In this document: one piece after another, positions 1-8,842 of the stretch | Position numbering within the stretch: position 1 is the first letter of the stretch | Layout of the letters: every line of letters starts with the position of its first letter | DNA from: Streptomyces pseudovenezuelae | GTDB taxonomy: Bacteria > Actinomycetota > Actinomycetes > Streptomycetales > Streptomycetaceae | Assembly: GCF_029892565.1 (NCBI RefSeq) | Contig: NZ_JARXVH010000013.1 | Coordinates: 186,001 to 250,000, forward strand | Length of the DNA: 64,000 nucleotides | Reading direction: 5' to 3' | The notes under the pieces: model-generated | What the model saw: the letters and a program-made list of their open reading frames with translations, nothing else | Database searches by the model: none | What the model was told of the DNA's origin: nothing | Translations under genes and position numbers: made by a program

Positions 1-450
1 GTCCAGCAGGGTGTTGCCGACGGCCGACACCAGGGACGCGTGGAAGCGGTGGTCGACCGCGATGAACTCGCGGGCCTCCTCGGCGCCGGTGAGCACGCGT
101 TGCCGTTCCAGCAGGGAGCGCAGTTCCTCCAGGGGCACCCGCTCGGCGGCGACGAGCCGCTCGGCCGCGTACCGCTCGACCATGCCGCGCAGCTCCATCA
201 GCTCGCGGACCTCACGCCCCGTCAGGGAGGCCACCCGGGCTCCGCGCTTGGGCACGAGCTCGACCAGGTCCTCCGCGGCGAGCAGCAGCAGCGCCTCCCG
301 GATGGGGGTGCGGGAGACACCGATACGATCGGCGAGCTCCTGCTCCGACAGGAAGGCCCCCTGCATCTCGGGGTCCGTCAGCACCGTGTCCTTGAGATAC
401 GCGTAGGCCTTCTCCCGACCGGACGCCACGGCAACCCCCAGACCTCGCAT
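1..450 (-). CDS. GntR/FadR-family transcriptional regulator (C-terminus outside window)
   Basis: This is the N-terminal 150 residues of a GntR-type repressor; the rest lies beyond base 1. The winged-helix DNA-binding domain is visible near residues 15-75, with the typical recognition segment ELADRIGVSRTPIREAL followed by GARVASLTGREVRELMELR, which starts the all-helical FadR-type ligand-binding domain. The ATG at 450 is the only start upstream of the HTH. It is divergent from the TetR gene at 621, so they share a 170-bp promoter region. A GTATAC core at 458-463, just upstream of its start, could be an autoregulatory half-site. Family membership is clear; the effector is unknown. Confidence 0.85.
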   Translation of the reverse strand, partial: MRGLGVAVASGREKAYAYLKDTVLTDPEMQGAFLSEQELADRIGVSRTPIREALLLLAAEDLVELVPKRGARVASLTGREVRELMELRGMVERYAAERLVAAERVPLEELRSLLERQRVLTGAEEAREFIAVDHRFHASLVSAVGNTLLD

Positions 451-564
451 ACAGTTTGTATACCGACGCTACCACGCGCGTTCCCGCGCGACAGCGGCCC
501 GCGAACTCCTGGACCAGCGCCTTGGCGTCACGCCGCGCGGTCCCACTCACCCCCAAGGCTTGAA

Positions 565-616
565 TCGACGATAACAAGACTCTGTTGTCATTGACAGCAG
601 TGCCTGTTATCGTTGA
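565..616. promoter_or_regulatory. Nested inverted repeats, probable TetR operator region
   Basis: Two dyads are nested just upstream of the TetR gene. The outer arms at 565-576 and 605-616 match at 11 of 12 positions around ACGATAACA. The inner arms, CTGTTGTCA (582-590) and TGACAGCAG (592-600), match at 8 of 9. TetR proteins commonly bind such palindromes next to their own start, so autoregulation and control of the SDR genes is inferred. The outer right arm ends 5 bp before the ATG at 621. Confidence 0.55.
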
Positions 617-620
617 CTAC

Positions 621-1319
621 ATGGATACGAGATCAGCGCTAATCGAAGCGGCGGCCGAGCTGCTCGCGCACTCCCCCAACGGCGACGTGTCGACTCGCGC
701 GGTCAGTGAGGCCGCAGGCGTCCAACAGCCCGTGCTGTACCGGCTGTTCGGCGACAAGAACGGGCTGCTGCGAGCCACGGTCGACCACGTCTGGGACCAG
801 TACCTGGGCAGCAAGCGGGCCGCCGAGAAGTCCCCGGACCCGCTGCAGGACCTGCGAGCGGGATGGGACAGCCACACCGCATTCGCGCTGGCGCACCCCA
901 ACGCCTACAAGCTGATGTTCTCCTCGGCGCTGGGCGAGGAGCCCGAAGCCGCGGCGGAAGCCCTGCGCATCCTGCGCGAAGTCCTCGACCGGCTCGCCCG
1001 GCAGGGGCGCCTGCGCGTCGCACCGGACGTGGCCGCACGCATGGTCATGTCGGCCAACACCGGCGTCGCCCTCGCTCTGATCACGCGTCCCGCCCTGTAC
1101 CCGGACATGGGCCTCTCCGTCATGGTCCGCGACGCGATCCACGCGGCCATCCTCCTCGACCCGGCGGCGGACACCACAGCGAACGACGCACGACAGGCAG
1201 CGGCCACCACACTGCTGTCGTCCATGGACGAATTCACGCCCCAGCCCTTCACACCCGCCGAGTCCGCACTGCTCACACAGTGGCTGGACCAGCTCGCGGG
1301 ACCCGGCCGGAAGGGCTGA
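621..1319 (+). CDS. TetR-family transcriptional regulator
   Basis: The 232-residue protein has an N-terminal TetR HTH at about residues 3-55 (VSEAAGVQQPVLYRLFGDKNG) and a helical ligand-binding domain typical of the family. I chose the ATG at 621 over an in-frame TTG at 585 because the longer form would translate through the dyad region. There is no strong Shine-Dalgarno before 621. The SDR gene starts 56 bp downstream in the same direction, so this regulator probably controls the two reductases that follow. The ligand cannot be predicted. Confidence 0.85.
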   Translation: MDTRSALIEAAAELLAHSPNGDVSTRAVSEAAGVQQPVLYRLFGDKNGLLRATVDHVWDQYLGSKRAAEKSPDPLQDLRAGWDSHTAFALAHPNAYKLMFSSALGEEPEAAAEALRILREVLDRLARQGRLRVAPDVAARMVMSANTGVALALITRPALYPDMGLSVMVRDAIHAAILLDPAADTTANDARQAAATTLLSSMDEFTPQPFTPAESALLTQWLDQLAGPGRKG

Positions 1320-1375
1320 CCCTCGCGGGCCGCCCCCTCCCACTCCCCCAAATCGACACCATCGAAGGACACATC

Positions 1376-2113
1376 ATGAGCAGCAACACTTCCCGCGTCG
1401 CCCTCGTCACCGGCGCCTCCGGCGGTATCGGCCGCGCGGTCGCGGAGCGCCTCGCGGCGGACGGCATCGCCGTCGGCGTGCACTACGCCGGCAACAAGAC
1501 CAGGGCCGACGAGACGGTCGCCGCCATCACCTCGGCCGGCGGCAGGGCCGTCGCGGTGGGCGGTGACGTCGCCGACGAGCACGCCATGTCCGCTGCCTTC
1601 GACGCCGTGGAACGGGAGTTCGGCGGCCTCGACGTGGTCGTCAACACGGCCGGCATCATGCTGCTGTCGCCCATCGCGACCCTGGACCTCGACGATCTCG
1701 ACCGCATGCACCGCACCAACATCCGCGGCACCTTCGTCGTCTCCCAGCAGGCGGCCAGGCGCGTGCGCGGCGGAGGCGCGATCATCAACTTCTCCACGTC
1801 CGTCACCCGCCTCCAGTTCCCCGCCTACGGCGCCTACGTGGCGAGCAAGGGAGCCGTGGAGGCCATGACCCTCGTCCTGGCACGGGAGATGCGCGGCAAG
1901 GACATCACCGTCAACGCGGTGGCGCCCGGCCCGACCGCGACGCCGCTGTTCCTCGAGGGCAAGGACGAGGACACGATCGCGAACCTGTCCAAGGCGGCGC
2001 CGCTCGAACGCCTGGGGACCCCGCAGGACATCGCCGAGACGGTCGCCTTCCTGGCCGGCCCGGCCCGGTGGGTCAACGGCCAGGTCCTCTACACCAACGG
2101 CGGCATCGCCTGA
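1376..2113 (+). CDS. SDR-family NAD(P)-dependent oxidoreductase
   Basis: This is a 245-residue classical short-chain dehydrogenase/reductase. It has the cofactor motif GASGGIG at residues 13-19, NTAG near 90, a catalytic serine at about 142, and YVASK (Y154, K158) as the active-site Tyr-Lys pair. The C-terminal WVNGQVLYTNGG is typical of FabG-like members. The ATG at 1376 has GAAGGA about 8 bp upstream. It follows the TetR gene and precedes a second SDR, suggesting a small oxidoreductase operon under TetR control. Substrate is unknown. Confidence 0.88.
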   Translation: MSSNTSRVALVTGASGGIGRAVAERLAADGIAVGVHYAGNKTRADETVAAITSAGGRAVAVGGDVADEHAMSAAFDAVEREFGGLDVVVNTAGIMLLSPIATLDLDDLDRMHRTNIRGTFVVSQQAARRVRGGGAIINFSTSVTRLQFPAYGAYVASKGAVEAMTLVLAREMRGKDITVNAVAPGPTATPLFLEGKDEDTIANLSKAAPLERLGTPQDIAETVAFLAGPARWVNGQVLYTNGGIA

Positions 2114-2191
2114 CCCGGGTGCGCCCGTGAACGGCCGCCACCGGCGGCCGACCGAAGCCCGACCCTCCAGATTTCCCAGGAGACAGAAACC

Positions 2192-3091
2192 ATGAACAAC
2201 ATCGTCGTCATCACCGGTGCCTCCAGCGGATTCGGCGCCCTCACCGCCCGTGCCCTGGCGGACGCCGGGCACACCGTCTACGCCGGAATACGGCAGACCA
2301 CCTCCCGCAACGCCGCGCAGGTCGAGGCCGTCGCCGAGTACAGCAAGGAACACGGTGTCGACCTGCGTTCCGTCGAACTCGACGTCACCTCACAGGAATC
2401 CGTCGACACCGCGATCCGTCAGATCCTCGACGAGCACGGCCGTCTCGACGTGCTGATCCACAACGCCGGCCACATGGTCACCGGCCCCACCGAGGCTTTC
2501 ACCCCCGAGCAGCTCGCCGACCTGTACGACGTGAACGTCCTGTCGACCCAGCGCGTCAACCGCGCCGCCCTGCCCGGCATGCGTCACGCGGGCCGGGGTC
2601 TGGTCGTCTGGGTGTCCAGCAGCAGCGTGAAGGGCGGCACGCCTCCCTATCTCGCGCCGTACTTCGCGGCCAAGGCCGCGATGGACTCTCTCGCCGTCAG
2701 CTACGCGGCCGAACTGGCCCGTTGGGGAGTCGAGACGACGATCGTGGTGCCCGGCTCGTTCACCAGCGGCACCAACCACTTCGCCCACTCCGGCCGTCCC
2801 ACGGACAAGGACGTCGAGGCCGAGTACGAGACCAAGTACGCCGGCCTGGTGGAGCAAGTAGCGGAGAAGCTCGCCGCGTTGGCCCCCGAGGGCGCCGATG
2901 CCTCCCTCGTCTCCGACGAGATCACGCGCATCGTCGGCCTCCCCGCCGGGCAGCGCCCCTACCGAGTCACCGTCGACCCCGCGAACGACGGCTCGGAAGA
3001 GGTGTCGGACCTCGCCGACCGGATCCGACGGGAGTTCCTCACCCGAGTGGGCCTCCCCGACCTGCTCACAGCGCACCCGGCGAACAGCTGA
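2192..3091 (+). CDS. SDR-family oxidoreductase
   Basis: The 299-residue protein is a second short-chain dehydrogenase with GASSGFG at residues 9-15, HNAG near 90-93, a serine cluster at 142-145 and YFAAK (Y157, K161). Length and motif spacing are normal. A CAGGAG ribosome site precedes the ATG at 2192. The gene is 78 bp downstream of the first SDR; the two differ in sequence and are not recent duplicates. A cytosolic NAD(P)-dependent oxidation or reduction is inferred, with unknown substrate. Confidence 0.88.
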   Translation: MNNIVVITGASSGFGALTARALADAGHTVYAGIRQTTSRNAAQVEAVAEYSKEHGVDLRSVELDVTSQESVDTAIRQILDEHGRLDVLIHNAGHMVTGPTEAFTPEQLADLYDVNVLSTQRVNRAALPGMRHAGRGLVVWVSSSSVKGGTPPYLAPYFAAKAAMDSLAVSYAAELARWGVETTIVVPGSFTSGTNHFAHSGRPTDKDVEAEYETKYAGLVEQVAEKLAALAPEGADASLVSDEITRIVGLPAGQRPYRVTVDPANDGSEEVSDLADRIRREFLTRVGLPDLLTAHPANS

Positions 3092-3181
3092 CGCCGTCGG
3101 ACTTGGGAGAGCGGGCCTGTGGTCATGACGGACCGCGCGCCGAAGACACGCCCCACCACACTGGACCGCGTCCGCGGACTA

Positions 3182-3490
3182 TTAGTCAGGGCAGAGAAGA
3201 CCCTGCAGAGCCGCCAGGGAAATCACGTCCGCCTGTTCCTCGTCGAGCGGGGCGTGACCACTCATCAGGCGGAAGACGAGCGAGCCGAAGAGCAGGTCGG
3301 TCGCGCACGCGGCGAGCAGCTGCCTGAAGACCTGGCCTGTGCCGCTGGCGTAGAAGGCACTCACGAGCCGTACCTGTTCGCGCAGATCGGCGACGGCGTC
3401 CCCGGTGTCCGGCAAGGGCACGGCAGCGGCCATCCGGCGACCGAACGCCTCGGCGGCGGCGGCCAGTACCGCTGGCCGGGCCGGCGACAA
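3182..3490 (-). pseudogene. Remnant of a TetR-family regulator (ligand-binding domain only, internally deleted)
   Basis: The frame encodes about 102 residues that read like the C-terminal domain of TetR regulators: RPAVLAAAAEAFGRRM, then LREQVRLVSAFYASGTGQVF, then RLMSGHAPLDEEQAD. The N-terminal HTH is absent. About 35 residues normally found between FRQLLAA and DLLFG also appear to be missing, because those two segments are joined directly. It lies against a second remnant of ComB type on the same strand. I treat it as non-functional. Confidence 0.6.
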
Positions 3491-3747
3491 CGAGGCCCGT
3501 GCACAGGACCAGCGGCGCGTTCGCGACGGCCAGTGCGCCCGCGGTTCCTGCCGTGGTTTTCTGCACCAGCATGCGACCGGTGAATTCGCGTGAGCTGAGC
3601 AAGCCAGGTGAGTTCACCGCGTTGAAGCCAGCTGCCGAGCTCCGTCCTTCAGGGCCGGCCAACGGTGAAGGCGCGCATGACGTCGATGACGACCGCGACA
3701 CGGGGAGTACCGGTCAACTCCGGGACGCCGACGAAGTGATGGTCCAT
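3477..3747 (-). pseudogene. Remnant of a ComB-like 2-phosphosulfolactate phosphatase gene
   Basis: Two pieces in different frames resemble actinobacterial ComB-family proteins. From 3747 down to 3652 the frame reads MDHHFVGVPELTG...VAVVIDVMRAFTV, like the family N-terminus, and then hits a TGA at 3649-3651. From about 3614 to 3477 another frame reads NSPGLLSSREFTGRMLVQ followed by TTAGTAGALAVANAPLVL, like the central core. The sequence between the two pieces is mostly missing and the C-terminal part is gone, replaced by the TetR remnant. Family identification is from motif recall and needs a database search. Confidence 0.5.
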
Positions 3748-3774
3748 ACGCCCGGTACTCCCTTCTCTCAGCGG

Positions 3775-5730
3775 CTAGTTGGAGAAGTAGAAGTACTTCC
3801 AGGCGCCGTGGATCGTGGAGTTCACGGTGTCTCCCGAGCTGCTGTTGATGTACGAGGAGCGGACCCGGGCACGGATGCCGGACTGGCCCGCGTGGCCGAG
3901 GTTGACCACGGATTTGCCGTTCGTGCCGAGCGCGAAGTACTCGGCGGCGGTCTGGTACCACTTGCCGCCCGAGTACACCTGGAGCTCGATGCGCTGCTTG
4001 CGACCCTTGTAGTAGCTCATCGTCGTCGTGGAGATGACGTCGGTGTTCTTGTGGAAGTACTGGTACGTCGTGGAGCCGATCTTGCCCGTCTTGTAGTGCT
4101 TGGTCAGCGTCGTGGAGACCTTCACCCTGGCGTAGGCCGTGGCCTTGACCGACTTCGGGGCGTAGCGGGAGTCGCCCTTGAACACCGCGGTCAGCGTGGT
4201 GTCGCGGCTCATGTCGAGGGTGATCCACAAGTTGCCGCTGGCGTTGACCTTGCCGGTCTTCACGAGCTTCTTCGGCTTGTCGGCGCCGAAGGGATCGGCC
4301 CAGATCTCGACGGTCCGGTTCTTGTAGGTGGTACCGAGGTGGGCCGCGAAGTCGACGTCCGCGCCGTGGGCGTACACCTTGCCGTTGTTGTTCAGGGTCA
4401 GGGTCGGCGTGGCGCGCGAGACGGTGACGGTGTCGGAAGCGGTCGCCGCGGTGTGCTGCGCGTCGCCCGCGTAGGTCACGTTGTACTTGACCGATCCGCC
4501 GGCCGGCGGGGTGTCCGTGAAGGAGAACTTGCCGCCCGCGCCGAGGGACTTGGTGCCGAGCGACTTGCCGCTCGGCGAGTCGAGGTCGGTCCGGGTCACG
4601 GTCAGCGGGGTCCCGGCGGGCAGCGCGAGGCCGGCGGCGAGAGTCCCCTTGACCGTGAGGGACTTGGCCCGCGTGGCCTTGGTGGGAGCGTCGACCGTGA
4701 GCGCGGCGGCGTACTTGCGGGGCGCGTCGATGGCGTGGAACTGGGTGGAGTCGTCGGAGCCCGTCAGCACGAACAGCTTGGAGCCGTCGGGCGACCAGTT
4801 CATGGAGTGCCCGAACCAGGGCATCCAACTGGACGACAGATTACGGACGCTGGCAGGCAGACTCGGATCGGTGCTGAAGACATACGTGTCGCCGACGTCG
4901 TCGGTGTCGAGGACGGTGGCGGCCACGGTGCCGTCCGGGGCGATGCTGACCGTATCCGGTTCGGAGACGACGGGATACGTGCGCACCTGTGCCAGGTCGG
5001 AGAGGCGGTACTCGGTGAGGGCGCGGTTGCCGGGGCCTGCCACGACGACGTTCTGGCCGTCGGGGGTGAGGGCCGCGTCGCGGTAGAAGCCGCCCTTGTT
5101 CTCGGTGACGCGGATGACCGGCGTGCCGGAGGAGATGTCGTAGACGATGATCGGGCCGGAGCTGATGCCGGAGTCGAGCGCCAGCAGCGTGCCCGGGTTG
5201 TCGGGGTCGGCGTACAGCTCGGGCGGAGTGGCGAAGTCGTGTCCGGCGGCCAGGTCGAGCGTCACCGTCGGGGCCGTCAGGTCGACGACGCCGAGCCCGG
5301 AGTCCCACTGGTCGCCGTAGCCGAACCACAGTCTGCCGTCGGCGTAGGCGAGCCGGGACGGGGCGGTCTTGTCGCCGGTCGGGTACTCGGCGCTCTGGGT
5401 GAGGGTCGCCGTGTCGACGGCGACGATCTTGTCGGCGCCCTGCACCGCGGCGTAGAGCGTCCCGGAGTCCGGGCTCAACTCGAGGTCCCGGACCTGGGGC
5501 AGGCCGGTGAGGGTGGCGGTGACCTTGCCGGTGAAGTCGGTGACGACGATCTTGTCCTGGTACCTGTCGCTGAAGTACAGCCGCTGGTGCAGCGCGTCCG
5601 CGACGGTGTCGTCCGCGTCCGACACGGCGATGGGCCTGCTGGTGTCGGCGGTGGCCGGTGCGGCGGTGAGAACGACCGAGCTGAAGACGGCTGCCAGTGC
5701 CGTGGCGACCGTGAGAGTGCGTATACGCAC
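3775..5730 (-). CDS. Secreted beta-propeller protein with Ig-like repeats
   Basis: The 651-residue product begins with a Sec signal peptide ending near ATADT (residues about 1-29). Residues 40-330 contain repeated strands such as LYAAVQGADKIVAVDT and LTPDGQNVVVAGPGNRALTEY, which suggest a seven-bladed YVTN/NHL-type propeller. Residues 340-530 look like bacterial Ig-like repeats (VTRTDLDSPSGKSLG, KYNVTYAGDAQHTAATAS, TAVFKGDSRYAPKS). The tail is rich in Tyr, Thr and Lys and ends AWKYFYFSN. It is probably an extracellular or wall-associated binding protein. No catalytic motif is visible, and no neighbour shares its direction closely. Confidence 0.7.
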   Translation of the reverse strand: MRIRTLTVATALAAVFSSVVLTAAPATADTSRPIAVSDADDTVADALHQRLYFSDRYQDKIVVTDFTGKVTATLTGLPQVRDLELSPDSGTLYAAVQGADKIVAVDTATLTQSAEYPTGDKTAPSRLAYADGRLWFGYGDQWDSGLGVVDLTAPTVTLDLAAGHDFATPPELYADPDNPGTLLALDSGISSGPIIVYDISSGTPVIRVTENKGGFYRDAALTPDGQNVVVAGPGNRALTEYRLSDLAQVRTYPVVSEPDTVSIAPDGTVAATVLDTDDVGDTYVFSTDPSLPASVRNLSSSWMPWFGHSMNWSPDGSKLFVLTGSDDSTQFHAIDAPRKYAAALTVDAPTKATRAKSLTVKGTLAAGLALPAGTPLTVTRTDLDSPSGKSLGTKSLGAGGKFSFTDTPPAGGSVKYNVTYAGDAQHTAATASDTVTVSRATPTLTLNNNGKVYAHGADVDFAAHLGTTYKNRTVEIWADPFGADKPKKLVKTGKVNASGNLWITLDMSRDTTLTAVFKGDSRYAPKSVKATAYARVKVSTTLTKHYKTGKIGSTTYQYFHKNTDVISTTTMSYYKGRKQRIELQVYSGGKWYQTAAEYFALGTNGKSVVNLGHAGQSGIRARVRSSYINSSSGDTVNSTIHGAWKYFYFSN

Positions 5731-6187
5731 GATGCTTTCGAACCCCCGGAGCGAAATGACTGTGATGCCAGCACATTTGGAGACCCCGGCGGATGCGTGT
5801 GACCGGTGCGCCCCGTGTGGTGGGTGAGTGAAGGTTAAGTCATGCCACCGACAACTCGATCACCGCCTCGGTCGTCCGACCGGCGGGCCCCGATGTACGG
5901 GGCGACGCAGGTCGCACATGCCGCGGCCCCGAGGCGATCGAAGCACTCGGGGCCACGTCTGCGCGTTGTGGGAATGAAGGGCGGTCGCCTACGCGGCGAT
6001 GTGCTCTACGGGGCTTCAGCCGAACGATCGTCCCCGCAGGCAATAGGTGAGGCCCGGGGACACTGTCCCCTCCATTCCCACGTCCCTTCCAACCGCACAG
6101 CCCGGCCATTCATTCCCCGGCGTCAGGGCCGCGCCTGCTTCCTCGCCCGCTTCCTCGACAGGGCCCCTCGGTTCAGTGCCGGCTTGG
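5731..6187. other. Intergenic region without a recognised gene
   Basis: This 457-bp stretch lies between the stop of the FG-GAP gene and the start of the propeller gene, both on the minus strand. The short frames here look like shadows without family resemblance. The only structure noted is the dyad at 6056-6070. The proximal part must hold the propeller-gene promoter, but no convincing -35/-10 pair was identified. Confidence 0.4.
6056..6070. repeat. Short perfect inverted repeat
   Basis: GGGGACA and TGTCCCC are separated by one base. It lies about 120 bp downstream of the FG-GAP gene stop on the minus strand. It has no run of T, so a terminator is uncertain; an operator is equally possible. 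Confidence 0.3.
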
Positions 6188-7693
6188 TCAACGGCCGTGC
6201 GGAGCAAGGGTCTCGCCGAAGCGGGCGTCAGGGCTGGGGGCGTGAAGAGTGGCGCCGTTGAAGGACCAGGAGCGGTCGAGGGAGAGGCCATTGGTGGTGG
6301 CGGGGAAGACCCAGACACCGCCGTTGTTGCCGTCCTCGCCGGGGACGCCGACAACCAGACTGGCCTTCTTGTCGCGGTTGTCGTCGATGAGCCGCAGCGC
6401 GCCGCCGAACTGGTCGTTCCTCTCCGGGACGCTGAAGACCGTCTGCGGGCTCTGACTCAGTACTCGCGCGCCCTTCGTGGTCAGCCCGCTCGGAGAGCCA
6501 CGCATCACCCAGACGGTGCCCGCGTCGACGGCGCTGCCGATGTCGTTGCCCGGCGCCCCTATGGCCACCTCGTCGTAGCCGTCTCCGTCGATGTCACGCA
6601 CGGTGAGAGCGGCGCCGAAACGGTCGGCCGGCCTGTTCACGCCCGGGACGCCCGAGGAGTTCTGCGTCCAGAACTGGCGGTTGTAGCCGCCTTCCGCGCT
6701 GCCCGGACCGTTCGGGCCTCCGAAGTGCACGAAGACCACACCAGGGGTGGTCAGATGGCCCAGGGAGTCGCGGTCGTCGGGTGCCCCCACGACGACGTCG
6801 GTGTAGCCGTCCTTGTTGACATCCCCCGAGGCGCCGACCTGTCCGCCGCCGGTCAGCTCGTAGTGGTCCGCCCACCCTCCGCGCCCGCCCGACACGTACA
6901 CGGCTCTGCCGTACACACCCGCCGTGTCGAAGGTTCCGTTCCCGAGGATCACCAGGTCGTCGGCGCGGTCCTTGTTGTAGTCGCCCATGGTCAGGGCGGT
7001 GGGACGGAAGCCCGGTGGCACGATCATGGACAGCGGGCTCTGGTCCGACTCCATCACCCGGCCACGGGTGGTGACTTCGAAGCCGAAGGACCACAGGATG
7101 TCCTTGGACAGGATCGCCACCGCCGAGTCGTCGACCTTGAACCAGCCGGCCGCCAGGCCCGATCCGAAGTGGCTGCCCGCCACCGGGGTGATCTCCTTCA
7201 GCCATCGGCTGCCGGTGGCCTGCAGCCCGGTGGCGGAGCCGAACAGCACGGTGGCCGACCCTGCGTCGACGGTCGATCCGATGTCCTTGCCGGGCGTGCC
7301 GACGATCAGGTCGTCGAAGCCGTCGCGGTCGACGTCCGCGGTGGCGGTGGCCTGCCCGAAGCGGTCGCCGCTCTGGGCAAGGCCCTCGATGCCGGGGGTG
7401 CTCATGCTGAACGTCGCCTTGCGCAGGGTCGACAGCCCGTTCGCCGAGCCGTACAGCACTGCGACGTAGCCGGCGTTCTTCTCGCCGCTGACCGTTCCGC
7501 CGGGTGCCGAGACGACGAGGTCGCGGTAGCCGTCGTTGTTGAAGTCGTCGTGTGTGATCGGCGCGGGGGCCGCGGCGGCGGCAGGCGACGCCGGCGCCGT
7601 GATCGCGCCCGCGATGGCCAGCAGTACCGTCGCGGCGCAGGTGCCGGGCACCCGGATCGTCCGACGTCTGGTGAGGGGTCGCTTACTGCGCAC
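6188..7693 (-). CDS. Secreted FG-GAP repeat protein (integrin-alpha-like propeller)
   Basis: The 501-residue protein has an N-terminal signal peptide (RRRTIRVPGTCAATVLLAIAG to about residue 42). It then carries about seven repeats of the FG-GAP/VCBS type, each with a calcium-binding DxDxDG-like loop: DFNNDGYRDLVV, DVDRDGFDDLIVG, DYNKDRADDLVI, DVNKDGYTDVVVG, DIDGDGYDEVAIG. The repeats use the typical closing motif GSAxGL. Such proteins are extracellular; binding partners are unknown. Many Streptomyces genomes carry several paralogues of this form. The ATG at 7693 precedes the basic signal-peptide region directly. Confidence 0.85.
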   Translation of the reverse strand: MRSKRPLTRRRTIRVPGTCAATVLLAIAGAITAPASPAAAAAPAPITHDDFNNDGYRDLVVSAPGGTVSGEKNAGYVAVLYGSANGLSTLRKATFSMSTPGIEGLAQSGDRFGQATATADVDRDGFDDLIVGTPGKDIGSTVDAGSATVLFGSATGLQATGSRWLKEITPVAGSHFGSGLAAGWFKVDDSAVAILSKDILWSFGFEVTTRGRVMESDQSPLSMIVPPGFRPTALTMGDYNKDRADDLVILGNGTFDTAGVYGRAVYVSGGRGGWADHYELTGGGQVGASGDVNKDGYTDVVVGAPDDRDSLGHLTTPGVVFVHFGGPNGPGSAEGGYNRQFWTQNSSGVPGVNRPADRFGAALTVRDIDGDGYDEVAIGAPGNDIGSAVDAGTVWVMRGSPSGLTTKGARVLSQSPQTVFSVPERNDQFGGALRLIDDNRDKKASLVVGVPGEDGNNGGVWVFPATTNGLSLDRSWSFNGATLHAPSPDARFGETLAPHGR

Positions 7694-7849
7694 GGTGAGA
7701 CTCCCGGGATCGTGGCGTGCCCGGGCATGAGGAGGGCGGGCGCCGGGGGCCCGTTCCCCGCCGTCGAGTGTTGGACCCCTGAACTGGCTGCAGGGTTGCG
7801 CGAGTTGGAGCCGCTCCTGGCCTCCGCGACGGCCGGCGGCCAGTCCTGG

Positions 7850-8746
7850 TCAGGGGCCGGTGAAGGCAGCCTGGAGGATGTCGGCGAGGAGGGCCGCGCA
7901 GGAGCCGTCGGGGTCCAGATCGGGGTCGTAGATGGTGAGGTTGAAGCCGACGCACCGCTCCGACCGCACCAAGGCCCGTAGCAGCGGGGCGAGTTCGTCA
8001 GGCAGGAGCCCGCCGGGGTCGGGGCTGTCGACGGCGGGCATGACGGACGGGTCCAGCGCGTCCGCGTCCAGATGCACCCAGAACCCTCCGGTCACGGGCA
8101 CTTCAAGGCTCTGCACGACCGCGCCCGTCAGCTCCTCGGCGCCCCATTCCCGGATCTCCCCGACCGTCGCGTTCATGATCTTCAGCTCCGTGAGCTCGGC
8201 CCGCTCATCGTCGTAGTCCCGGATTCCGAAGACCCGTACGTCCTCGTCCCTCAGATACGGCTGCAGTCCTTCGAGGTCGGTCAGATCCCGCTGGCCACGG
8301 CCGGTCGCGAGGGCCAGTTCCTCGCCGCCCGCGGCACCGACACGGTCGGAGTTGCCGGGATGGCGGAAGTCCGCGGATCCGTCGATGACGGCGAGTCCGT
8401 ACCGTCCGATGCGGCGCAGGGCGAGCGAGGCGCCGAGCTGGATGGAACAGTCACCGCCCAGGACGACGGGGAAGTCCCCTGCCCGGACGTGGTGTTCGAT
8501 GCGGTCGGCGAGCTTGCGGGTGTACGCGGCGATCGCCTCGGCGTTGAACACGCCGTCGCCCTCCCGCCAGTCGCCGCGGTCGTAGCGGGGCGGAACGACC
8601 ACTCCGCCCTCGTACGCCCCCAGCCGTTGCACGAGGCGCTGCTCCCGCAACGCTCCCGCGAGCTTGTAGCAGCCGGGCACGCTGCCCTCGGTGGGCGGGC
8701 GCAGGCCGAGATTGGACGGAGCGTCAATGACAACGAGACGGCGCAT
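7850..8746 (-). CDS. Arginase-family (ureohydrolase fold) protein with altered metal ligands
   Basis: The 298-residue protein has the ureohydrolase fold: VVLGGDCSIQLGASLAL at about 94-110, AVIDGSADFRHP at 119-130, and HLDADALDP in the C-terminal half. Arginases bind two manganese ions through GGDH, DxHxD and DxD. Here the first His is Cys100, which occurs in related actinobacterial proteins, and the His of DxHxD is Ser124, which is unusual. The three Asp positions and the DAD pair are kept. The ATG at 8746 gives the usual family start (MRRLVVIDAPSNLG). Classical arginase or agmatinase activity is doubtful; a related amidinohydrolase or a non-enzymatic role is possible. Confidence 0.75.
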   Translation of the reverse strand: MRRLVVIDAPSNLGLRPPTEGSVPGCYKLAGALREQRLVQRLGAYEGGVVVPPRYDRGDWREGDGVFNAEAIAAYTRKLADRIEHHVRAGDFPVVLGGDCSIQLGASLALRRIGRYGLAVIDGSADFRHPGNSDRVGAAGGEELALATGRGQRDLTDLEGLQPYLRDEDVRVFGIRDYDDERAELTELKIMNATVGEIREWGAEELTGAVVQSLEVPVTGGFWVHLDADALDPSVMPAVDSPDPGGLLPDELAPLLRALVRSERCVGFNLTIYDPDLDPDGSCAALLADILQAAFTGP

Positions 8747-8842
8747 CCCGCCATTCTGACCGCGCAGGAGCGCTCGGACCACAGCGTTTCGTCTCTCGGC
8801 GGGCTGCGGGAGCGGCCGGGCGCTCTGGGCTCGTCCGACGGG

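Noticed and set aside
639..1343. Long minus-strand frame opposite the TetR gene
   Set aside because: It mirrors the TetR gene in the other frame, with Arg/Gly/Val-rich composition typical of high-GC shadows and no family motif.
3499..5802. 767-codon plus-strand frame across the secreted propeller gene
   Set aside because: It is the shadow of the minus-strand gene, which has a signal peptide and repeats; the shadow has none.
5840..6109. 89-codon minus-strand frame in the intergenic region
   Set aside because: No family resemblance and no good ribosome site; composition is that of chance frames in GC-rich DNA.
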